The notes: generated from the sequence alone by a model not told the origin. 64,000 bases of DNA from Gammaproteobacteria bacterium (GCA_018820765.1 JAHJNN010000007.1:62001-126000); one strand, 5' to 3'. Counted from the stretch's first letter, positions 17,550-26,013 are shown. Translations and numbers: made by a program.

Positions 17550-19400
17550 TCAGAACTTGATCGCAACACCCGCGGTCACGAGATCGATATCCAGATCTTT
17601 CCTGTCGAAACGCTCCCACTCTGCACGAACGTCCATGTTATCGAACACTGCATAGCGGACGCCTACTCCATAATTAGGTTCATAGCCGTCATCGGATGAC
17701 TCGACAGTAAGCGCCGCGCCATTTTTCGTCTTGACGTCGGCAAGCATATAAGCAGCACCCAGCTTGCCCGTTAACGAAAGCTTCTCAGTCAGCGGGTAGC
17801 TCACCACGGCAGCCAGAGTCCAGGCTTCGGTATCCATGTTTGTGCGAACCGCTCCTGTGACGGCAGTCATGTCGTTCAGGTTGGTATAGCCGCCTTCAGC
17901 GCCCAGGTACCTGTTGAACTGATAACCTGTGTACACCTTCCAGCCTTCGCTACGGGTGTTTGCGGAAGCTGCCGCAACATCACGGTAGTTCGACTGCCCG
18001 AAGCCCACGCCCCCATACCAGCCATCGAAGTTGATACCAGCCCAATCATCGTCGCCGTACTCTTCCAGCGCGACAGGACCCGGATCCAGCACCCAGCCCA
18101 AAGTCAGGCCGAACACGTTCTGGTGCATGTCGAAAGAGGCACAATTCAGAATGTTCTGGTTGCATGCCGATTGGCTATTGGAGGCCGCGTACATGTAGGT
18201 GCCGGTCACTTCCAGATTTTCGTTGGGCCTGTAGGTAAAACCCAGAGAATAATGATGTTCCACTGTGGCAGGCGCCAAGGTATTAAAGGTCACCTGATCA
18301 TCCGGGATCGGGCTCTTGCCATAGTTGTAACCAGCGCGGACCTGCAAACGATTGTTCACGCCATACTGGACACCCAGTTTATAAACAGTCTGATTCTCCC
18401 AGCCAAAGCCCATCCCCTCGTCATTACCCAACTCCTTTGTGGGGTCTGGGATCGAAGGAATACCGGCTGGGCCAAGAGGCGCACCCGGTCCTCGATTGCC
18501 TACGGATGCGATATCGTTGTAATTAATGCGCAGCACGTCCGCAGCGATAACAAGATTCTTGGTCGGCTTGATGGCAATCCCAATACCGTAGTTTTCAGGG
18601 ATGTCAAAATCGCCTTGCTCAGCAAAAAGACCACTGTACTTATCGAACTTGCTCATATAGGTTCTGGACGCATAGGTCAGGCCTAGCGTGAGCTTGTCGT
18701 CCATGAATTCGCCGAGCCAACCCAGTTTGACACCTGCACCGTAACTGTAATCGAATCCTTTGTCGGTCAGACGCGAAGGGTCGGACGTAATAGTGAAGCC
18801 CGCGTCAAACGCCTGAAAAGCTTGCAGGCCGTATGCCCTGAAGCGGGTTTCCGCCAGAACAAGGGATACACCAACTGCGTGGTCTTCATTGACTTTGTAT
18901 GCAGCACTGACTGGTACCAACAGCTGCATCATGTCTACGCCCACAGTTGCATCTCGGGGCGGAGTACCTGCAAAGGAAAAAAAGTTTTCACGATACGTGG
19001 TATTCATGCCGCCATTGCCTACCACTGCTAAGGCGACATGCAGCTTATCGTCCAAGGGCATGCTGAATCCCATTTCCGGCATGATGAAATACTTGGCATC
19101 GCTTTCGACATCGCCAAAAAACCCGAATGGGGAGACCCCCCCAGCGTCAACTCCAACCGACGCATGGCGCTCAGGATTGAATACAGCGAAGCCCAAATCG
19201 CCGCGCATACCTGTATTGACCGCATTGGCGGGGTTGGCAGCAGTGGATAACGAATCACGACCATAGGCGATGCCGACGCCACCCATGCCCTGTGAGCGGA
19301 TGCCGAAGCCAGGCAGAAAGTAGCCGTTCGTAGCATGAACGGGAAACGCCGCTATGCAGGCAGCCACCAAGGCCGCATTTTTAAGTGCGAAAAGACGCAT
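17550..19400 (-). CDS. FadL/OmpP1-family barrel fused to an OmpA-like barrel
   Basis: The 616-residue outer-membrane protein starts with a signal peptide (MRLFALKNAALVAACIAAF...VHA). A full FadL-type transporter follows: NGYFLPGFGIRSQGMGGVG hatch, and barrel to about residue 435. After a short linker a second eight-strand OmpA-like domain begins (FDGWYGGVGFGQSNYRD) and runs to a terminal Phe (TAGVAIKF). FadL homologues import hydrophobic molecules and normally end after about 430-450 residues. Two barrels in one chain is unusual. ATG 19400 has a GGAGG ribosome site. It stands between the Eps operon and a PEP-CTERM gene, apparently as its own unit. Confidence 0.85.
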   Translation of the reverse strand: MRLFALKNAALVAACIAAFPVHATNGYFLPGFGIRSQGMGGVGIAYGRDSLSTAANPANAVNTGMRGDLGFAVFNPERHASVGVDAGGVSPFGFFGDVESDAKYFIMPEMGFSMPLDDKLHVALAVVGNGGMNTTYRENFFSFAGTPPRDATVGVDMMQLLVPVSAAYKVNEDHAVGVSLVLAETRFRAYGLQAFQAFDAGFTITSDPSRLTDKGFDYSYGAGVKLGWLGEFMDDKLTLGLTYASRTYMSKFDKYSGLFAEQGDFDIPENYGIGIAIKPTKNLVIAADVLRINYNDIASVGNRGPGAPLGPAGIPSIPDPTKELGNDEGMGFGWENQTVYKLGVQYGVNNRLQVRAGYNYGKSPIPDDQVTFNTLAPATVEHHYSLGFTYRPNENLEVTGTYMYAASNSQSACNQNILNCASFDMHQNVFGLTLGWVLDPGPVALEEYGDDDWAGINFDGWYGGVGFGQSNYRDVAAASANTRSEGWKVYTGYQFNRYLGAEGGYTNLNDMTAVTGAVRTNMDTEAWTLAAVVSYPLTEKLSLTGKLGAAYMLADVKTKNGAALTVESSDDGYEPNYGVGVRYAVFDNMDVRAEWERFDRKDLDIDLVTAGVAIKF

Positions 19401-19543
19401 ATCTCCCTCCGAGGATCTTATTAAAATCAAAACAACCATTTGAGTATGCCATCCCGCCTACCCAGGCTGGTGCAATACTACCAGCATGCCGTGCCCACTA
19501 AACTAGGCTTGTTACAGAAATGCCACAAATCGCCCGGACCACA

Positions 19544-19584
19544 CACAAACAATACGGCGGGTTGACCCCGCCGTATTGTTTGTG
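19544..19584 (-). terminator. Strong hairpin terminator after the PEP-CTERM gene
   Basis: A perfect 18-bp stem (CACAAACAATACGGCGGG and its complement) with a 5-nt loop lies about 50 nt downstream of the stop codon at 19635. The T-run is interrupted, so it may also act as an mRNA-stabilising structure. Confidence 0.75.
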
Positions 19585-19634
19585 TCCCGGCCAAAGGCCG
19601 GGTTGATTGATGCGGCCATCAAGCCGCAACCAAA

Positions 19635-20330
19635 TCAGGCCATCACTTTGCGACGGCGCACCGCAAAGCCCACCAGACCCAAACCGGCCAGCATCATGCC
19701 GTAAGTCGAAGCCTCAGGCACTGCCGCAACGGTACCAGCCAGATGCCAATAGCCAGTCTGCCCATCAAAAGCACCACCATTGATATAGGAATGGTACTCA
19801 AGGTCGAAATTACCACTATCCCCATCCCAGCCGGTAACCGTGCCGACCGCAGCCGTGCTTGTGCCATTTGCACCTGTCGAATCGGTCCCTTGCAGGAAGT
19901 TCGTGCCGTTCCAGTTGGCATAGAAACCACCCAAATTAAGGGTAACGGTCGTGCCGTCGGTAGTACCCGAGAAACCCGAGCCCCAATCATTTGCGAGCTG
20001 CGCACCAGAAGCACTAGGTGCAAGACCCGCCGTCACTTGCGCCGCGCCAAAAAAGCTGAAGTGCGCAATGTCAGGAGAGAACGCGGCAGTATCTGCTTTT
20101 GCAACGCCCGTATCGCCAGCATTTAGCGTATTGGCAGCACCAGCGGCAATCGCGTGGCATGAACCAAAATCACTTGTGGTTGCACCAGAGCAAGTTGCGG
20201 TCGTATAGGATTGGCCCATTGAGAAATGGCCACCGGTAATTGTGATGCTGCTAACAGCCACAGCTTGTGCACCGGTTGCGGCAGTAGCGAGAACCAGACC
20301 CGCTGCAATTTTCGTCATATTGAATTTCAT
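19635..20330 (-). CDS. PEP-CTERM sorting-domain protein
   Basis: A 231-residue secreted protein with a signal peptide (KIAAGLVLATAATGAQA) and a Gly/Thr/Ser-rich body. The C-terminal sorting signal is VPEASTYGMMLAGLGLVGF followed by AVRRRK. Such proteins are believed to be cleaved and anchored by an exosortase, and are linked to biofilm or flocculation matrix. The motif reads PEA rather than PEP, as in two of the other three here. A good GGAGA ribosome site precedes the ATG, and a sigma-54-like promoter lies about 110 bp upstream. The body shows no recognisable enzyme domain. Confidence 0.9.
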   Translation of the reverse strand: MKFNMTKIAAGLVLATAATGAQAVAVSSITITGGHFSMGQSYTTATCSGATTSDFGSCHAIAAGAANTLNAGDTGVAKADTAAFSPDIAHFSFFGAAQVTAGLAPSASGAQLANDWGSGFSGTTDGTTVTLNLGGFYANWNGTNFLQGTDSTGANGTSTAAVGTVTGWDGDSGNFDLEYHSYINGGAFDGQTGYWHLAGTVAAVPEASTYGMMLAGLGLVGFAVRRRKVMA

Positions 20331-20436
20331 TTTTTAAATCTCCTCATGTTTAGGGATCGATCGATCGAAACAGCTACATCCTCCTGCCACTCGGTGTTAA
20401 ACCTTCACCGGCAAATCCTTTGCGGCGACCCATCTT

Positions 20437-20453
20437 TAGCAACGGACGTACCA
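20437..20453 (-). promoter_or_regulatory. Sigma-54 promoter candidate for a PEP-CTERM gene
   Basis: On the minus strand TGGTACG-N4-TTGCTA has GG and GC exactly 10 nt apart, one mismatch from the TGGCAC-N5-TTGC consensus. The gene starts about 107 nt further down. PEP-CTERM genes controlled by sigma-54 and the PrsKR pair are known in related bacteria. Confidence 0.65.
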
Positions 20454-20831
20454 GCTTGCGGCATGGTTATTTATGATGTTTGCAATCAACCATTTAACTA
20501 CTCAATCTAGTTACATTGAGCACTTCAAATAGTACGGACGAACTATCTGTGTAAAAAAATCCGACAAATTTGAGTGCAAATTGGGGCGAAATTGCCAAAA
20601 ATCGCCCTGAAACCTTCGAGCCAAACGAAGTAATAGTCGTTATTAATCATGGTATTAGTAGTTACGTACCACCCTATAATCCATGTGTAAATTTTATCGA
20701 CAAGCGCCATATCGATCAGTTTTTTATATCGATATATAAATAAAAATCACGAGGACAGGCAGTGCGCAGACATGCAGCAAGGACGCGGGATTTCGCCCGT
20801 CGGCCGGCTTGCAACTTGATTTGTGGGGGCT
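20454..20831. other. Gene-free spacer, AT-rich
   Basis: No credible reading frame is seen. The stretch is clearly more AT-rich than its surroundings, with short alternating runs such as ATATCGATATATAAATAAA near 20730. It may hold upstream activator sites for the sigma-54 promoter, but I recognise none. Confidence 0.4.
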
Positions 20832-20926
20832 TCAATACGCGTTCTGGTCGCGCCAGACGACGGCAAGGGTTTTGCCGATGATCATGAGGTCGAACAGCAG
20901 CGACCCGTTGCGTATGGTGTCGATGC
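20832..20926 (-). pseudogene. Duplicated 3' fragment of the sugar phosphotransferase gene
   Basis: About 95 bp here repeat the last part of the gene at 21563 with roughly six mismatches, including the stop codon and the region for DLMIIGKTLAVVWRDQNAY. The two copies are in the same orientation, 731 bp apart, and bracket the relBE-type pair. This is a remnant with no start. Confidence 0.85.
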
Positions 20927-20945
20927 TCGTCCGCCAATATGTCGT

Positions 20946-21227
20946 TTATCTTGATGCGGCCGCTTTATAGACAGCGTTGCGCTCGCGTTTGCCTACAGCA
21001 ACCACGGTAACGATCAATTGTGCATCCACCGCGTCGTAGACCAAGCGGTACCCCATGCTTCTCAGCTTGATTTTGTATCGGCTTTTCTGGCCCGAGAGCT
21101 TTGCGGAGGGTACATGCGGGTTAAGCAAGCGCTCGGCGAGCTTCTTCTTGAATTGCTCACGGACGGGTTTGTCGAGCTTGCCCCACTCGTCGAGCGCATC
21201 CGGATGAAACAACAACTCATAAGTCAT
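20946..21227 (-). CDS. RelE-type mRNA interferase toxin
   Basis: This 93-residue protein matches the RelE/ParE fold by order of motifs. It has an N-terminal YELLFHPDALDEWGKLD, a central basic stretch (SGQKSRYKIKLRSMGYRLVY) and a C-terminal VVAVGKRERNAVY. RelE toxins cleave mRNA at the ribosome. The basic residues and the final Tyr are consistent with activity. It overlaps the antitoxin by 11 nt. The pair lies between the two copies of the duplicated phosphotransferase end. Confidence 0.88.
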   Translation of the reverse strand: MTYELLFHPDALDEWGKLDKPVREQFKKKLAERLLNPHVPSAKLSGQKSRYKIKLRSMGYRLVYDAVDAQLIVTVVAVGKRERNAVYKAAASR

Positions 21228-21471
21228 CCAGCCGGACTTTCACGTGAGGTTTGCCATCGGCCATGCGCGCATCGGCCAGGGCATTCAATTCAATATCCTC
21301 CAGCTTGTCCATAAGCGCCTCATAAGCCTTGACCGGGACACAGTAGAAAGCGGGCTCGTTGCGGTTCAGGATAACGACGGGGAAACCTTCGCCCGCCGCA
21401 ACCGTTCCCATTGGATTCCTTTTGAGTTCGGATACGCTGGCTGTAACTTCAGCCAAGACAATGTTCGCCAT
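21217..21471 (-). CDS. RelB/StbD-like antitoxin
   Basis: An 84-residue protein beginning MANIVLAEVTASVSELKRNP, with a Phd/YefM-like N-terminal DNA-binding part (GEGFPVVILNRNEPAFY) and an acidic C-terminal toxin-binding part. The start at 21471 has an excellent GGAGG ribosome site; the longer frame to 21501 lacks one. It precedes and overlaps the toxin, the usual order for type II systems, so the operon is probably autoregulated. Confidence 0.88.
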   Translation of the reverse strand: MANIVLAEVTASVSELKRNPMGTVAAGEGFPVVILNRNEPAFYCVPVKAYEALMDKLEDIELNALADARMADGKPHVKVRLDDL

Positions 21472-21562
21472 TTGAAACCTCCTGCCGGAATGAAAAAGCA
21501 CTCCCTAAAAGACTTTAAGAGCACGATTAATGGTGCTATTAAAGTGCTTTCATTCCGCTCTG

Positions 21563-22948
21563 TCAATACGCATTCTGGTCGCGCCAGACGACGGCAAGGG
21601 TCTTGCCGATGATCATGAGGTCGAACAGCAGCGACCAGTTGCGCATGTAGTCGATGTCGTACTGGATGCGGGCGCGCATCTTGTCGAGGGTTTCGGTTTC
21701 GCCCCTGAGGCCGTTGACCTGGGCCCAGCCGGTGATGCCGGGTTTGACCTTGTGGCGCAGCATGTAGCCCTTGATGAGCTTGCGGTATTGCTCGTTGTGG
21801 GCGACGGCGTGGGGACGCGGACCGACGACGCTCATGCGGCCCTGCAGGACGTTGATGAACTGGGGCAGTTCGTCGAGCGAGGTGCGGCGGATGAAGGCGC
21901 CAAATGGGGTAATGCGGGGGTCGCAGCGGCCGGCCTGCTTGATGATGTCGCCATCGTCGCAGACGCGCATGGAGCGGAATTTGTAGACGAGGATTTCCTG
22001 GCCGTCGAGGCCGTAGCGGCGCTGCTTGAAGATGACGGCGCCGGGCGAGGACAGTTTGACGCCGGCGGCCAGGATGAGCAGCAGCGGCCAGATCATCAGC
22101 AGGATGAGGCTGGCGATGACGACGTCGCTGATGCGCTTGCCGATGCCGCTGACGCCGAGGGTGGGCGATTCGGTCAGCGCCACCACCGGCATGCCGTGGA
22201 TGTGATCGACCCGCGCCTGGATGAGGTCGGAGACGAAGATGTCGGGGACGAAGTAAACCGAGGTGGTGGTGTCGCGCAGGGCATCGAGCAGTTTCAGGGT
22301 GCGCGGCTGCGAGGCCATCGGGAGGGTGATGTAGACGAGGTCGATGCCGTTGCGGTTGACGTAGTCGGGGATCCCGCTCAGCACCCCGAGCAATTTTTGC
22401 GGGTCGACCAGTTCGGTGCGTTCGATGGCGCGGTCGTCGAAGAAGCCGATGACGTCGACGCCAAGCGCGCTGTCGTTGGCAAAGCGGCCGCGCAGTTCGG
22501 TGCCGAGATGCCCGGCGCCGACGATGATGGCGCGGCGGCGCCCGCCTTCCAGCATCAGCAGACGCGGCAGGATCCTGCGCACGACGCGGTGCGCCACCCA
22601 CATGGCAACGGGGGTAATGAGCATCCAGGCCATGACGAGGCCGGGCGGAAACCAGTCCAGATAGCCGCTGGAGTAGCCGAACAGCAGGATCAGCCCGGAC
22701 AGGAAGAACCAGGGCATGACGACCTCGTTCCAGAAGGCACGCAGGGTGACCTCGGGCCACTTGCCAGGGAAGGTCAGGGTGAAAACAATCAGCGCCAGGA
22801 TGGGGTACGGCCCACGGAAGGGCTCGTCGAAATACAGGGTGCAGGCGATCAGGACCAGCACGGCCACGAAGGGGTCGAGCAGGATCTTGGTCAGCGTTAC
22901 AACGGAAAGCTGCTGCCGGAACAGCCACTGATTGTGGTTCGTCATCAC
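21563..22948 (-). CDS. Undecaprenyl-phosphate sugar phosphotransferase (EpsB/WcaJ type)
   Basis: This 461-residue enzyme should start repeat-unit synthesis by moving hexose-1-phosphate (usually glucose) to undecaprenyl phosphate. The N-terminal half has four hydrophobic segments and a Rossmann-like AIIVGAGHLGTELRGRF. A fifth hydrophobic segment precedes the catalytic domain, which has KQRRYGLDG, YKFRSM, RRTSLDELPQFINVL, MSVVGPRPH and KPGITGWAQVNG. It is separated from epsD by the PEP-CTERM and FadL genes. Its 3' end is duplicated at 20832-20926. Confidence 0.93.
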   Translation of the reverse strand: MMTNHNQWLFRQQLSVVTLTKILLDPFVAVLVLIACTLYFDEPFRGPYPILALIVFTLTFPGKWPEVTLRAFWNEVVMPWFFLSGLILLFGYSSGYLDWFPPGLVMAWMLITPVAMWVAHRVVRRILPRLLMLEGGRRRAIIVGAGHLGTELRGRFANDSALGVDVIGFFDDRAIERTELVDPQKLLGVLSGIPDYVNRNGIDLVYITLPMASQPRTLKLLDALRDTTTSVYFVPDIFVSDLIQARVDHIHGMPVVALTESPTLGVSGIGKRISDVVIASLILLMIWPLLLILAAGVKLSSPGAVIFKQRRYGLDGQEILVYKFRSMRVCDDGDIIKQAGRCDPRITPFGAFIRRTSLDELPQFINVLQGRMSVVGPRPHAVAHNEQYRKLIKGYMLRHKVKPGITGWAQVNGLRGETETLDKMRARIQYDIDYMRNWSLLFDLMIIGKTLAVVWRDQNAY

Positions 22949-23295
22949 TCCTGGCGCACTGCGGCAATGCGCTCGTATTGCGGCCTGTGGTCAGGCGTGT
23001 TGTCGGTTCGGGCCAGGGGTGCGCTCGATCCGGGGTCTTGAGCCATTATGCTACAAATCCATTTAGCAATTTTGACAAAGCACAAGACCGGGACGCGCCG
23101 CAATTTCCGGCCGGCACAGGGTGCGTCCACAGAAAAAACGCCTCCGGACGGAGGCCGCGAAACGCACACGGAGCCCGGCATCAAGGAAACACGGAACAAG
23201 CCGTCACCCCGGCGGAAGCCGGGGTCCAGATGCTTGATTTAACTGGATTCCGGCTTTCGCCGGAATGACGATTTGTGGGCTTATTCATGGCTTCA
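22949..23295. other. Gene-free spacer with a family B repeat
   Basis: No supported reading frame is visible. At 23202-23270 lies a copy of the family B palindromic repeat (GTCACCCCGGCGGAAGCCGG ... TTCCGGCTTTCGCCGGAA, ending ATGACG). The part near 23040-23080 is AT-rich and probably contains the promoter of the phosphotransferase gene, but I cannot fix its boxes. Confidence 0.55.
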
Positions 23296-23985
23296 TTAAA
23301 CAGCCATGCGGCTGCGCCGCGCCACGAAGCCGACCAGCCCAAGGCCGACCAGCATCATGGCATAGGTACGCGCTTCGGGGATTGCGGCCGGGATGGCACC
23401 GTTTGCGTCCAGCCGCGTATAGAGGCTGAGGTGCGACAGGTCGGGCGTCTGGCCGCCATTGTTGGTGAAGGCGATCGCCCAGGTTCCGGGATTGCCCTCG
23501 CTGACTTCGACGTCGTCGAAGAAATAGGCGGCAAAACCGCTGCCGGCCTTGAGCACGCCGACGAAATCCATGCTTGCGGGCAGGTTGGCATAGGCGGGAC
23601 CGTTGCTATCGAAGGCGCTCAGCATCCAGGTTCCCGCGGTGTCGGCGCTGGCGCTGAGGGTGAAATCAATGCCGGAAGCGGAACCGTAGCTGACGCCGCC
23701 ATTGACGGCCGTATCGCTTTTGGCGAGCAGCGCCCAGGCCCCCGCCGGATCTTGCCAGCTGGTGAGGGTATTGATCGTGGCCGCGTTGTCGTTGCCGGAC
23801 GAGACACCGTAGCAGTCGCTCGCGGACTGCGAATTGAACGTCATATCGCTCTCGGAGAGACCGTCCGGATTGGTCGGGCTCGCTCCGCAGTAGGACGCGG
23901 CCGCCATGGCGGAGCCGGAGGCAAGCGTGACCGCCAGCGCTGCGGCGAACAAAACGGACTGTCTGGAATTCCCTGGCAATTTCAT
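23296..23985 (-). CDS. PEP-CTERM sorting-domain protein
   Basis: A 229-residue secreted protein. It has a signal peptide (SVLFAAALAVTLASGSAMA), two cysteines in the mature N-terminal part (SYCGASP and SDCYGV), a beta-rich body, and the C-terminal signal IPEARTYAMMLVGLGLVGF followed by VARRSR. The ATG at 23985 follows GGAG at 8 nt. The upstream ATG at 24021 only extends into spacer. It is the last of three PEP-CTERM genes in a row and is a presumed exosortase substrate. Confidence 0.88.
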   Translation of the reverse strand: MKLPGNSRQSVLFAAALAVTLASGSAMAAASYCGASPTNPDGLSESDMTFNSQSASDCYGVSSGNDNAATINTLTSWQDPAGAWALLAKSDTAVNGGVSYGSASGIDFTLSASADTAGTWMLSAFDSNGPAYANLPASMDFVGVLKAGSGFAAYFFDDVEVSEGNPGTWAIAFTNNGGQTPDLSHLSLYTRLDANGAIPAAIPEARTYAMMLVGLGLVGFVARRSRMAV

Positions 23986-24023
23986 ACCCGACTCCCTGAT
24001 GCGGTTAACGAGACTGAACAAAT

Positions 24024-24130
24024 CGTCACCCCCAAGAACTCCGGGGTGTTTGATTCAACTGGATTCCGGCGTGCACCCGCAAGGGTCAGGCCGCGGTTGT
24101 AAACAGCTGAAGCTGTAACCGCGCACCACC
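24024..24130. repeat. Hybrid palindromic repeat (family B joined to family A)
   Basis: The left half carries GTCACCCCC...ACTGGATTCCGGCG of family B. It continues directly into CACCCGCAAGGGTCAGGCCG and CGGTTGTAAACAGCTGAAGC of family A. The joint suggests recombination between repeats or insertion of one into another. Confidence 0.65.
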
Positions 24131-24157
24131 GGGACGACGATTGCGGAAGTGCCGGAT

Positions 24158-24874
24158 TCAGGCGGCAGCGAGCCTTCTGCGCCGTGCCATGAACGCGACC
24201 AGGCCGAGGCCAGCCAGCATCATGGCGTAGGTCTCGGCTTCGGGGACCGGGCTGGTGACGACGTGCAGGTTGACCAAGTCTTTCCAGATTTCGGCCGTGC
24301 TGCCCGGTCCGGTGGTGGCAAAAAGCTGGTTCGAAACGGTGAGCTTGACGCTGCTGACCACGCCGTCGGTTCCGCCCCAGCCGGTTGCGGGCAGGACAAC
24401 GCCCGCAGCGCCGGTCCAGGCATGGGTGCCGAGCACGCCGAGACCGCTTGCCGTGATGCCTCCCGATATCGAGTTGGCAGTGGTGCCTTCGATATCCAGC
24501 GCGGAAAGGTAGCCCGTCGCGCCGGCGATGGCCACGCTCCCGGTCAGGCTGTAGCTGCCGCTTTCGGACAGGCTGAAGGACGACAGCGCAAACGAGGACA
24601 GGTAGGCATCATTGACGCTGACTTCGACGATCACGTTCTGATTCTTGAACTCGGCCACCCCGTTGGCCGACACGGCCTTGAAACCCGCGGTGGGGGCGAA
24701 GACGAGATCATCGCCGGACAGGCTCGCCGTGCCGAACAGGCCGGGATCGGTAATGAACGTGTAGGTCAGATAGGTGCCCACCAGCGGACCGGGAATGGCC
24801 GCCAGGGCATTGCCGGCGAGCAGCGCAACAGACAAGCCCATCACCGCTTGCGCGGTCTTTCTGAAAGTTCTCAT
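24158..24874 (-). CDS. PEP-CTERM sorting-domain protein
   Basis: This 238-residue secreted protein has a signal peptide (AVMGLSVALLAGNALA) and a Ser/Gly/Thr-rich beta body. The C-terminal signal is VPEAETYAMMLAGLGLVAF followed by MARRRR. A GGAGG ribosome site lies 5 nt before the ATG. It is related in layout, though not clearly in body sequence, to its two neighbours. Function of the mature part unknown. Confidence 0.88.
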   Translation of the reverse strand: MRTFRKTAQAVMGLSVALLAGNALAAIPGPLVGTYLTYTFITDPGLFGTASLSGDDLVFAPTAGFKAVSANGVAEFKNQNVIVEVSVNDAYLSSFALSSFSLSESGSYSLTGSVAIAGATGYLSALDIEGTTANSISGGITASGLGVLGTHAWTGAAGVVLPATGWGGTDGVVSSVKLTVSNQLFATTGPGSTAEIWKDLVNLHVVTSPVPEAETYAMMLAGLGLVAFMARRRRLAAA

Positions 24875-24933
24875 TTTCCTCCTGCCTCTCTATCTTTATT
24901 TTGTGTGGTGTTATCGATGATGCCGTGCGGATG

Positions 24934-25641
24934 TTACGTTCGATCGCGCCGCCCGGAGCGCGCGCCGGATGGCATGCGCATTCGCCGACGCCCGGCCAGC
25001 AGGGCCGCCAGCATGCCGGCCAGCAGGAGCGCCCAGGTCGACGGTTCGGGAACCGGCTGGGCCACGGTGACGATCTGGAATCCGACGTAGGTTTTCTGGA
25101 TGAAACTCAACTCGCCCACGGGGGCGCTGGCGAACAATTCGTTGTCCAGGGTGAGCAGCAGGGTTTGCGGCAGGCCCAGCCCCCCCACGACGCTTCCGGT
25201 CAGATCCCAGAGGGTGGAATTGCCCGTCATATCAAGCGGGACGGCGGGGGCCAGGTTGAGCATGACGGACGCTGAGGTGTCGGCATTGACGGCCTGGATG
25301 GCGGCGTCCACGCCGACCGTGCCCGTGCCGAGCAGAAAGTAGTCGCCGCGCTCGGCAAAGTTGAGCCCGGCGAAGGTATAACCGGGATTGATGGTAAAGC
25401 TCAACTGCAGCGACGCCGGGGTAGTGGCCGGGCTGCCGCCCGACAGGGCGGAGAGTGTGCTGGGCTGGAAATAGATCGTGTCGAGCGAACCCGCCACGAA
25501 GCCCTGGCCGTACGGCGCTGCCTGGGCGTCATCATAGGTGACGCTGAAGTGTTCGGCGTCGAGCGTGATGAGGGCGGCCGGGGAAGCGTGAGCAATCGCC
25601 AGCAGGCCCAGACCCAGCAATAGTTTTCGAAGTGACGGCAT
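24934..25641 (-). CDS. PEP-CTERM sorting-domain protein
   Basis: A 235-residue secreted protein. It has the signal peptide LLLGLGLLAIAHASPA and the canonical signal VPEPSTWALLLAGMLAALLA with GRRRMR. An extra basic tail (SGARSGRRDRT) is longer than usual after the Arg cluster. It is the only one of the four here with the exact PEP motif and the WALLLAG form. No clear ribosome site precedes the ATG. A sigma-54-like sequence lies about 40-50 bp upstream. Confidence 0.85.
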   Translation of the reverse strand: MPSLRKLLLGLGLLAIAHASPAALITLDAEHFSVTYDDAQAAPYGQGFVAGSLDTIYFQPSTLSALSGGSPATTPASLQLSFTINPGYTFAGLNFAERGDYFLLGTGTVGVDAAIQAVNADTSASVMLNLAPAVPLDMTGNSTLWDLTGSVVGGLGLPQTLLLTLDNELFASAPVGELSFIQKTYVGFQIVTVAQPVPEPSTWALLLAGMLAALLAGRRRMRMPSGARSGRRDRT

Positions 25642-25679
25642 GTGTGTGAAAAGTCTGGATCAATTGTCCTGATGGGAAA

Positions 25680-25694
25680 GCAATATATACGCCC
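25680..25694 (-). promoter_or_regulatory. Possible sigma-54 promoter for the first of three PEP-CTERM genes
   Basis: On the minus strand GGGCGTATATATTGCTTT has GG and GC 10 nt apart and a perfect TTGC -12 box, but a weak -24 box. A start 12 nt further down would leave an untranslated leader of about 28 nt before 25641. Confidence 0.4.
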
Positions 25695-25807
25695 ATCGCA
25701 TTAGACATTTTGTACCATGATGATTCTAAACATATTTTTTATTGACATTGGTTGGGAAACAGCCTAGTCAAGGTCATATGTAAAAATTTCCGACAAGCCG
25801 TTTTTCA

Positions 25808-25942
25808 CCCGTAGGAGCGGCGCCCTCGCCGCGATTTTCGTGCCGTCGCAATCTCCACGGCATCGGCCCGAGGGCGAGCGAGCGTGGTTGTTGCCGCTTC
25901 GGCGGCTTACAAACACGGCCTACCCCTTGCGGGTGCTCCCAC
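25808..25942. repeat. Composite palindromic repeat, family A
   Basis: The element begins CCCGTAGGAGCGGCGCCCTC, includes GTGGTTGTTGCCGCTTCGGC with a hairpin partner, and ends TTGCGGGTGCTCCCAC. It is the same modular type as at 15458-15590 and 11611-11775. It lies between the divergent PEP-CTERM and pilSR units. The rest of the 25642-26013 gap holds no gene that I can see. Confidence 0.8.
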
Positions 25943-26013
25943 AATACCCATCCGGGGAGCGCAATGGCCGGTGCGCCGCCATGCTATGCTGGTCGCGATT
26001 TCTGGAGGATGGC

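Noticed and set aside
19401-19543. Sigma-54 promoter for the FadL-like gene
   Set aside because: Several GG and GC pairs occur in the leader, but none has the required 10-nt spacing.
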